Origin: Shinella sp. XGS7 | GTDB taxonomy: Bacteria > Pseudomonadota > Gammaproteobacteria > Burkholderiales > Burkholderiaceae_C | NCBI RefSeq assembly: GCF_020535565.1 | Contig: NZ_CP084758.1 | Span: forward strand, 2,617,001 to 2,681,000 | Length of the DNA: 64,000 bases | Direction of reading: 5' to 3' | Part shown: positions 58,912 through 64,000 of the stretch, piece by piece | How positions within the stretch are numbered: position 1 is the stretch's first letter | Layout of the letters: every line of letters begins with the position of its first letter | Program-made: the position numbers and the translations under genes | Notes under the pieces: generated by a model | The model's input: only the letters and a program-made list of their open reading frames with translations | Database searches by the model: none | What the model was told of the DNA's origin: nothing

Positions 58912-59448
58912 ATGCGTCAAAAGAGCATCCTGTCCGAAGCCCGCCAGATCGAACGTGCGGTGACGCTGATCCACCTGGGCGCGCGCCTGCAGGTGCTGGA
59001 GTCGGAGACGGAGCTGAGCTACGAGCGGCTGCTGCGCCTCTATAAGGAAGTGTCGGGCAAGAGCCCGAGCAAGGGGCAGCTGCCCTTCTCGACGGACTGG
59101 TTCATGACCTGGCAGCCCAATATCCACGCCAGCCTCTTCCTGAACATCCACGAGTACCTGAACAAGGCAGCGGAGCTGGACGAGATCGACACGGTGATCA
59201 AGGCCTACCAGCTCTATCAGGAGCAGACGCAGGCCCAGGGTCTGGAGCAGCTCTTGAGCGTGACGCGGGCCTGGCGCCTGGTGAAGTTCATCGACAACGG
59301 CATGCTGACCATGACCAAGTGCAGCAAGTGCGGCGGTCACTTCGTGACGCATCCGCACGAGATTGCGCGCCACTATGTCTGCGGCCTGTGCAACCCGCCG
59401 GCGCGTGCCGGCAAGGGTCGCGCCGCCGGCGCCATCCAGATGCACTGA
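58912..59448 (+). CDS. flhC: Flagellar transcriptional activator FlhC, copy 1
   Basis: 178 residues. The zinc-binding cysteines are C137, C140, C157 and C160 (KCSKCGG and VCGLC), at the positions known for E. coli FlhC. Conserved helical blocks include LSEARQIERAVTLIHLGARL (split by eye) and DWFMTWQPNIHASLF. The ATG at 58912 is preceded by AGAGAGCCCACC; the frame upstream to 58774 is the hairpin region and not coding. An identical copy starts at 61250. Confidence 0.96.
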   Translation: MRQKSILSEARQIERAVTLIHLGARLQVLESETELSYERLLRLYKEVSGKSPSKGQLPFSTDWFMTWQPNIHASLFLNIHEYLNKAAELDEIDTVIKAYQLYQEQTQAQGLEQLLSVTRAWRLVKFIDNGMLTMTKCSKCGGHFVTHPHEIARHYVCGLCNPPARAGKGRAAGAIQMH

Positions 59449-59464
59449 GCGGCGGCGTCCTCCC

Positions 59465-60492
59465 ATGGCCCGCCTGGCCCTGGTGGTGATCGCCCGCGAC
59501 GAGGCGGCCCATATCGAGCGCCTCTTGCGCAGCGTCGCCCCCTGGGTGGACGAGATGCTGGTGCTGGACACCGGCTCGCGCGACGCCACGCCCGCCCTGG
59601 CTGCTGCCTGCGGCGCCCGCGTGGCCCACTTCGCGTGGTGTGAGGACTTCTCCGCCGCCCGCAACCGCGCCCTCGACCTGGCCGCGGCCGACTGGCATCT
59701 GGTGCTGGACGCCGACGAGTGGCTGATCGAGGGCGGCCCCGCCCTGGCTGCACTGCGCCAGCAGCCGCCCGACTTTGTGGGCACCCTGGCCCTGGACAGC
59801 AGTTCGAGGGAGGCGTCGCCCACAGCCGCTTGAGTCGCGTGCTGCCCGGCGCCGTGCGCTACGCCGGCCGCATCCACGAACAGCCCCAGCATGAGCTGCC
59901 CCTGCGCGCCCTGGCGATCCGCATCGGGCATGACGGCTATCTGCCCGAGCGCCTGCACACCAAGCGCGGCCGCAACGCTCGCCTGCTCGAGCGGGACCTG
60001 GCCGCCCGACCCGAGGACGCCTACCTCTGGTACCAGCTGGGCAAGGATCACAGCGTCTATGAAGACTATGCCGCCGCCGAGGCCGCCTTTGCGCGCGCCG
60101 CGGAGCTGCCTCATCCTGAGGGGGGCTGGTGGCTGGACCTTGTGCCGCGCCGGCTCTTCGCCCTCAAATCACTGAAGCGCCATCCAGAGGGCTTGGCCCT
60201 GGCCGAGCCCGAGCTGCAGCGCTGCGGCGAGTCCCCCGACTTCTTCTTTGCCCTGGGTGATCTGCTGCTGGACTTCGCCGCCGACACTCCGGCGCAGGCC
60301 GAGGCCCTGGTGCCCCTGATCGAGGATGCCTGGCGCCGCTGCCTGCTGCTGGGGGAGCGTCCCGAGCTGACCGGTGCCGTGGCCGGCCGCGGCAGCCATC
60401 TGGCGGCCTACAACCTGGCTCTGTTGATGGAGGCCACCGGCCGCGAGGGCGAGGCCCAGGCCCTGCGCCAGGCCTATCCCATGCCGGCCTGA
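59465..60492 (+). pseudogene. Frameshifted family 2/TPR-type glycosyltransferase
   Basis: The first frame, from the ATG at 59465, gives a GT2-type start (ALVVIARDEAAHIERLLRSV (split by eye), DEMLVLDTGSRDATPALAA, FAWCEDFSAARNRAL, DADEWLI) and ends at 59833 after an abrupt change of character. The second frame continues the family to 60492 ([20 protein letters not shown] (split by eye), GRIHEQPQHELPLRALAIRI (split by eye), AYLWYQLGKDHSVYEDYAAA (split by eye)). The switch lies near 59801-59806, where restoring one C in GACAGCAGTTC gives D-S-Q-F-E-G-G in one frame. It is therefore a single-base deletion, real or an assembly error. It sits between the two flhDC copies, 8 bp after the repeat end. 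Intact homologues act on polysaccharides or proteins; the substrate here is unknown. Confidence 0.85.
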
Positions 60493-60515
60493 GCCGCCGC
60501 ACCACAGCCAAACCG

Positions 60516-60547
60516 GGGCCGCGCGAGAGCGCGGCCCTTGTTGTTTG
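60516..60547 (+). terminator. Terminator after the frameshifted glycosyltransferase
   Basis: Nine-base arms GGGCCGCGC/GCGCGGCCC (60516-60524 and 60529-60537, GAGA loop) followed by TTGTTGTTTG. Confidence 0.8.
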
Positions 60548-60783
60548 TAGGGCAAGTGTCGGGCTCGGGGTGTCTGACAGGGCAGGGTGGCCGGATCGTG
60601 AGATCCGACACGGTTTCGCCGGGGTGCATCCGACAAACGTCAGCAGGCGTGTAGGAAGAAACCTGACAAGCCGGGTCAGCGCGGGAGACGGGAAGCACGG
60701 ATTTGGCCTGATGTTTCGGTCTTGTTCGGATCTTCACAATGCGTAGCAAGCCGAAACGCAAAGCCATACACAGGAGCGCCACC
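60548..60783 (+). promoter_or_regulatory. Leader of the second flhD
   Basis: Upstream of the exact repeat (before 60700) the sequence is different from copy 1, except for a similar TGTAGGAA...CCTGACA block at 60650-60668. The last 84 bases are identical to copy 1. Each copy therefore keeps the same leader near the start codon but has its own upstream control region. Confidence 0.55.
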
Positions 60784-61107
60784 ATGAATGCAGACCAGAT
60801 CCTCGCCGAGATTCGCGAAGCCAATCTGTCCTATCTGATGCTGGCCCAGAGCCTGATCCGTGCGGACCGGGAGCAGGCGCTGTACCGCCTGGGCGTGTCG
60901 GAAGAGACTGCGACCCTGATCAGCACGCTGAGCCCGGCGCAGATGATGAAGATTGCCTCGGGCAACACCCTGCTGTGCCGCTTCCGCATGGATGACGACC
61001 TGGTGTGGGGCCTGCTGACCAGCCACGGCAAGACCGCGGCCAACGACCAGGTCTCCCGCCTGCACGCTTCGATCCTGATGGCCGGCCGCCACCAAGAAGC
61101 CGCCTGA
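60784..61107 (+). CDS. flhD: Flagellar transcriptional activator FlhD, copy 2
   Basis: 107 residues with the same predicted protein as copy 1, including C65. The ribosome-binding site and 84-base leader are also the same. This copy is the one followed, after a methyltransferase gene, by motA and motB, the classical flhDC-motAB neighbourhood. A complete terminator lies upstream, so it needs its own promoter between 60548 and 60783. Confidence 0.96.
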   Translation: MNADQILAEIREANLSYLMLAQSLIRADREQALYRLGVSEETATLISTLSPAQMMKIASGNTLLCRFRMDDDLVWGLLTSHGKTAANDQVSRLHASILMAGRHQEAA

Positions 61108-61120
61108 ACTGTTGACCCCC

Positions 61121-61200
61121 GGTCACGCGGGTACGCGTGACCACCCCCCGAGGGGGTGCGAGTCTGCGACTCGCGACGGCGGGGCCGCTTGGGAGCGGCC
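61121..61200 (+). other. Four-hairpin array between flhD and flhC, copy 2
   Basis: Same four inverted repeats as in copy 1, displaced by 2338 bases. Confidence 0.75.
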
Positions 61201-61249
61201 CGGCGCTGGCCCCGCAAAGACTTTCTCCGATTCACACAGAGAGCCCACC

Positions 61250-61786
61250 ATGCGTCAAAAGAGCATCCTGTCCGAAGCCCGCCAGATCGAACGTGCGGTG
61301 ACGCTGATCCACCTGGGCGCGCGCCTGCAGGTGCTGGAGTCGGAGACGGAGCTGAGCTACGAGCGGCTGCTGCGCCTCTATAAGGAAGTGTCGGGCAAGA
61401 GCCCGAGCAAGGGGCAGCTGCCCTTCTCGACGGACTGGTTCATGACCTGGCAGCCCAATATCCACGCCAGCCTCTTCCTGAACATCCACGAGTACCTGAA
61501 CAAGGCAGCGGAGCTGGACGAGATCGACACGGTGATCAAGGCCTACCAGCTCTATCAGGAGCAGACGCAGGCCCAGGGTCTGGAGCAGCTCTTGAGCGTG
61601 ACGCGGGCCTGGCGCCTGGTGAAGTTCATCGACAACGGCATGCTGACCATGACCAAGTGCAGCAAGTGCGGCGGTCACTTCGTGACGCATCCGCACGAGA
61701 TTGCGCGCCACTATGTCTGCGGCCTGTGCAACCCGCCGGCGCGTGCCGGCAAGGGTCGCGCCGCCGGCGCCATCCAGATGCACTGA
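61250..61786 (+). CDS. flhC: Flagellar transcriptional activator FlhC, copy 2
   Basis: 178 residues with the same predicted protein as copy 1, zinc cysteines C137, C140, C157 and C160 intact. Both copies are full length, so both can in principle make active FlhD4C2. A methyltransferase gene starts 26 bp after the stop. Confidence 0.96.
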   Translation: MRQKSILSEARQIERAVTLIHLGARLQVLESETELSYERLLRLYKEVSGKSPSKGQLPFSTDWFMTWQPNIHASLFLNIHEYLNKAAELDEIDTVIKAYQLYQEQTQAQGLEQLLSVTRAWRLVKFIDNGMLTMTKCSKCGGHFVTHPHEIARHYVCGLCNPPARAGKGRAAGAIQMH

Positions 61787-61812
61787 GCGGCGGCTGCCGT
61801 CACACGAGCCGG

Positions 61813-62535
61813 ATGCGCGCCTGGCTGATCTGGCCCCTGCCCGCCCTGCTGAGCTGGGGCCTGGTCTGGGGCCTTTTTCTTGTTCTGCTGCCTCGTCTGG
61901 GCGGCTTGCCGGCCCTGGCGCTGGCGGCTGCTGCCGGTTTGGGTTTGAGCCTGCTGCAGTCGCGGCGCTGGCGCCGCCTGATGGTGGCTGCGGGTTTTCC
62001 GCTCTCCCTGCTGGCCAGCGGCCTGGGTGCGGCCCTGCCGGCCTGGGCCTGGCTGCTGCCCCTGGGTCTGCTGCTGCTGGCCTATCCCCAGCAGACCTGG
62101 CGCGATGCGCCGCTCTTCCCCACGCCGCCCGGCGCGCTGGACGGTCTGCCCGCCCTGGCGCCCCTGCCCGCCGGGGCGTCGGTGCTGGATGCCGGCTGCG
62201 GCCTGGGCCATGGCCTGCGGGCGCTGCGCCGGGCTTACCCCGAGGCGCGTCTGAGCGGCATCGAGTGGAGCCCGCTGCTGGCGCGGCTGGCGGCCTGGCG
62301 CTGCCCCTGGGCCCAGGTGGCGCGCGGGGACATGTGGGCCCAGGACTGGTCGCCCTTTCAGATGGTCTATCTGTTCCAGCGCCCCGAATCCATGGCCCAG
62401 GCCCTGGCCAAGGCGCGCGCCGAGCTGCGGCCCGGCGCCTGGCTGGTGAGCCTGGACTTCGCCCTCGAGGGCCTGGCGCCCCAGGGCGAGCTGGCGGCCG
62501 GCCGGCACCGGGTCTGGGTCTATCGCTGGCGCTGA
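61813..62535 (+). CDS. Membrane-anchored class I methyltransferase
   Basis: 240 residues. The N-terminal 90 residues hold about three to four hydrophobic helices (LIWPLPALLSWGLVWGLFLV (split by eye), AGFPLSLLASGLGAALPAWA (split by eye), LLPLGLLLLAYP). The remainder is a SAM methyltransferase with ASVLDAGCGLGHGLRALRRA (split by eye) and ARLSGIEWSPLLARLAA as the SAM-binding motif and acidic loop. The ATG at 61813 begins directly at the first helix. Similar membrane-bound methyltransferases occur near flagellar and polysaccharide genes, but the substrate is unknown. It lies between the second flhC and motA. Confidence 0.82.
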   Translation: MRAWLIWPLPALLSWGLVWGLFLVLLPRLGGLPALALAAAAGLGLSLLQSRRWRRLMVAAGFPLSLLASGLGAALPAWAWLLPLGLLLLAYPQQTWRDAPLFPTPPGALDGLPALAPLPAGASVLDAGCGLGHGLRALRRAYPEARLSGIEWSPLLARLAAWRCPWAQVARGDMWAQDWSPFQMVYLFQRPESMAQALAKARAELRPGAWLVSLDFALEGLAPQGELAAGRHRVWVYRWR

Positions 62536-62620
62536 GGGCCACCCCAGCTCGAGCCCCTGGCAAATGCGCCCGTTTCGCCCCCGTCTTGCGCTGATGCCGC
62601 CCACGTCGCTGCAGACATAC

Positions 62621-62647
62621 TCAAGCCGGATCACTTGGCGCCGATAT
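62621..62647 (+). promoter_or_regulatory. Sigma-28-type promoter of motAB
   Basis: TCAAGCCG (62621-62628), an 11-bp spacer and GCCGATAT (62640-62647), seven of eight -10 matches. It lies 85 bp upstream of motA. Confidence 0.72.
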
Positions 62648-62731
62648 GGCTAGCAAGATGTCTCGCGGGATGAGGAGGGGAGGGCGCTGCACGCCGTCCG
62701 CCGCCACGCCCGCCCCACAACGGAAAGCAGC

Positions 62732-63589
62732 ATGTTTGTCCTGATCGGTTGGGTTCTCGCCCTGGCCTGTATCTTTGGCGTGTTCATCGCGCACGGCGGC
62801 AATATCGGCGTCGTGCTGCATGCGCTGCCCTTCGAGATGACCACCATCTTCGGCGCAGCCATTGGCGGCATGATTGCCACCAATCCGCCCAAGGTGATGA
62901 AGGCCACGATGAAGGGCCTGGGCACCTGCTTCAAGGGCGGCAAGTACACCAAGGCCCGCTATATGGACCTGCTGGCCCTGCTCTACGACATCCTGCAGAA
63001 GGCCCGCAAGGAGGGCCTGATGTCCATCGAGAAGGACGTGGAAGATCCCCACAGCTCGGCCCTGTTCCAGAAGTACCCCACGGTGGGCAATGACCACCAT
63101 GTGGCCGAGTTCATCACCGATTACCTGCGCATGATGGTCTCGGGCAATCTGAACGCCCACGAGATCGAGTCCCTGATGGACGCCGAGATCGACACCCACC
63201 ACCACGAAGCCTTTATGGCCGTGCAGGCCATCCAGCGCCTGGCCGGCGGCCTGCCCGCCTTCGGTATCGTGGCTGCCGTGCTGGGCGTGGTGAATACCAT
63301 GGGCTCGGTGGGCCAGCCCCCGGCCGTGCTGGGCGGCATGATCGGCTCCGCCCTGGTCGGTACCTTCCTGGGCATTCTGCTGGCCTACGCCTTTGCCGAG
63401 CCCCTGGCCGGCCTGCTGGAGTCCAAGGTGGACGAGGACGGCAAGGAGCTGCAGTGCATCAAGACCACCTTGCTGGCCTCCATGCAGGGCTATGCGCCCC
63501 AGGTGGCCATCGAGTTCGGGCGCAAGGTGCTGTACTCTACGGAGCGCCCCACCTTCGCCGAGCTGGAAGGCCATGTGAAGAAGAAGTGA
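62732..63589 (+). CDS. motA: Flagellar motor stator protein MotA
   Basis: 285 residues, four membrane helices ([39 protein letters not shown] (split by eye), [20 protein letters not shown] (split by eye)). The cytoplasmic loop that contacts FliG contains [16 protein letters not shown]. MotA and MotB form the proton-driven stator. Length is normal for MotA. A sigma-28-type promoter lies upstream and motB begins 90 bp downstream. Confidence 0.97.
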   Translation: MFVLIGWVLALACIFGVFIAHGGNIGVVLHALPFEMTTIFGAAIGGMIATNPPKVMKATMKGLGTCFKGGKYTKARYMDLLALLYDILQKARKEGLMSIEKDVEDPHSSALFQKYPTVGNDHHVAEFITDYLRMMVSGNLNAHEIESLMDAEIDTHHHEAFMAVQAIQRLAGGLPAFGIVAAVLGVVNTMGSVGQPPAVLGGMIGSALVGTFLGILLAYAFAEPLAGLLESKVDEDGKELQCIKTTLLASMQGYAPQVAIEFGRKVLYSTERPTFAELEGHVKKK

Positions 63590-63679
63590 TGCAGTGCCCG
63601 CGCTTCATTCCCGCCAACCGCATGGTGCCTCCTGAGGGGGCGCCCTCGCACATGAGCCTCGGTCGCCTGGAGTCCCGCC

Positions 63680-64000
63680 ATGGCTGGTGACGCCAAGAAA
63701 CTCCAGCCCATCATCATCAAGCGGGTGAAGAAGGGCGGCCATGCGGCCCATGGCGGCGCCTGGAAGATTGCCTATGCCGACTTCGTGACGGCCATGATGG
63801 CCTTCTTCCTGCTGATGTGGCTGCTGGGTTCCACCACCGAGGGCGACAAGAAGGGCATTGCCGACTACTTCGCCTCGCCCATGAAGGTGGCCATGTTCGG
63901 CGGCAGCGGCGCAGGCGATGCCTCCCATGTGATCAAGGGCGGCGGCCAGGACCTGACCCGCCAGGCCGGCCAGGTCAAGGCCGGCGATGTGGAAACCCAG
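63680..64000 (+). CDS. motB: Flagellar motor stator protein MotB, 5' part (runs off window)
   Basis: 107 codons to the window edge. Cytoplasmic basic start (KKLQPIIIKRVKKGGHAAHG (split by eye)), then the single membrane helix AYADFVTAMMAFFLLMWLLG (split by eye) with the proton-binding Asp at residue 34. A periplasmic plug-like segment follows (ADYFASPMKVAMFGGS). GGAG lies seven bases before the ATG at 63680. The OmpA-like peptidoglycan-binding part is beyond the window. Confidence 0.96.
   Translation, partial: MAGDAKKLQPIIIKRVKKGGHAAHGGAWKIAYADFVTAMMAFFLLMWLLGSTTEGDKKGIADYFASPMKVAMFGGSGAGDASHVIKGGGQDLTRQAGQVKAGDVETQ

Larger units (their letters stand above)
58362..59456 (+). repeat. 1095-bp direct repeat carrying flhDC, copy 1
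   Basis: It matches copy 2 (60700-61794) at a constant offset of 2338 bases with no differences noticed by reading, including the leader, both genes and the 142-bp intergenic region. The match stops seven bases after the flhC stop (GCGGCGGC then G in this copy, T in the other). Confidence 0.93.
60700..61794 (+). repeat. 1095-bp direct repeat carrying flhDC, copy 2
   Basis: Direct repeat of 58362-59456 in the same orientation, with 1243 bp of different sequence between the copies. No substitutions were noticed on reading. Its left edge follows GGAAGCACG and its right edge precedes TGCCGTCACACG. Confidence 0.93.

Noticed and set aside
58362-61794. flhDC duplication as part of an insertion sequence or transposon
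   Set aside because: I found no transposase gene, terminal inverted repeats or target-site duplication at the repeat edges.

Overview
The window is high-GC, gene-dense DNA from a flagellated betaproteobacterium. The most likely home is the Burkholderiales, in the Roseateles/Mitsuaria/Leptothrix neighbourhood; this is inferred from GC content, an FlhDC-type flagellar hierarchy, a PEP-CTERM protein, a MHYT-GGDEF-EAL protein and the gene order, without any database search.

Layout. (1) 1-10262, + strand: the 3' part of a filamentous-haemagglutinin-like exoprotein, then a Ton-like set. The set is an ExbB channel fused to a periplasmic DUF2341/LamG-like part, two ExbD proteins, a TonB-like protein that runs in frame into a putative porin with no stop codon, and a periplasmic coiled-coil protein. 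(2) 10279-19439: a GlcNAc-type glycosyltransferase, a PhoX-family phosphatase, a PEP-CTERM protein, tRNA-Gly(CCC), a MHYT-GGDEF-EAL protein and a large FtsX-type ABC permease. (3) 19531-31459: a chemotaxis operon on the - strand (short CheZ-like protein, CheY, CheA, MCP, CheW, MCP, MCP) and, divergently, a REC-histidine kinase with a NarL-type regulator. (4) 31530-35303: a Yfi-like c-di-GMP module (CHASE8-HAMP-GGDEF cyclase, TonB-dependent receptor, YfiR-like protein). (5) 35359-47137: fliF-G-H-I-J-K-L-M-N-O-P-Q-R on the - strand with fliE divergent. (6) 47309-53758: ycgR, fliT, fliS, fliD and three short flagellins. (7) 54352-58168: a TPR protein and a three-gene glycosyltransferase/methyltransferase operon that probably decorates flagellin. 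(8) 58362-61794: two copies of flhDC on 1095-bp direct repeats that I read as identical, separated by a frameshifted glycosyltransferase gene. (9) 61813-64000: a membrane-anchored methyltransferase, motA and the start of motB.

How it fits together. FlhDC is the class I regulator that should drive the fli genes. A sigma-28 signature recurs by eye (TCAAG-like -35, 11-12 bp spacer, G(C/T)CGATAA-like -10) upstream of fliE, fliD, flagellins 2 and 3 and motA, which gives a consistent late-gene regulon. C-di-GMP made by the Yfi-like cyclase and handled by the MHYT-GGDEF-EAL protein could be read out by the PilZ brake YcgR. The three MCPs share the same C-terminal DGDWETF peptide, a CheR/CheB-type tether, although cheR and cheB are not in the window.

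Most unusual: the duplicated flhDC with a four-hairpin array between flhD and flhC, the Yfi-like module with a TonB-dependent receptor where YfiB would be expected, the exoprotein/Ton-like cluster with its in-frame TonB-porin join, and a half-length CheZ-like protein that keeps the catalytic D-x3-Q motif.
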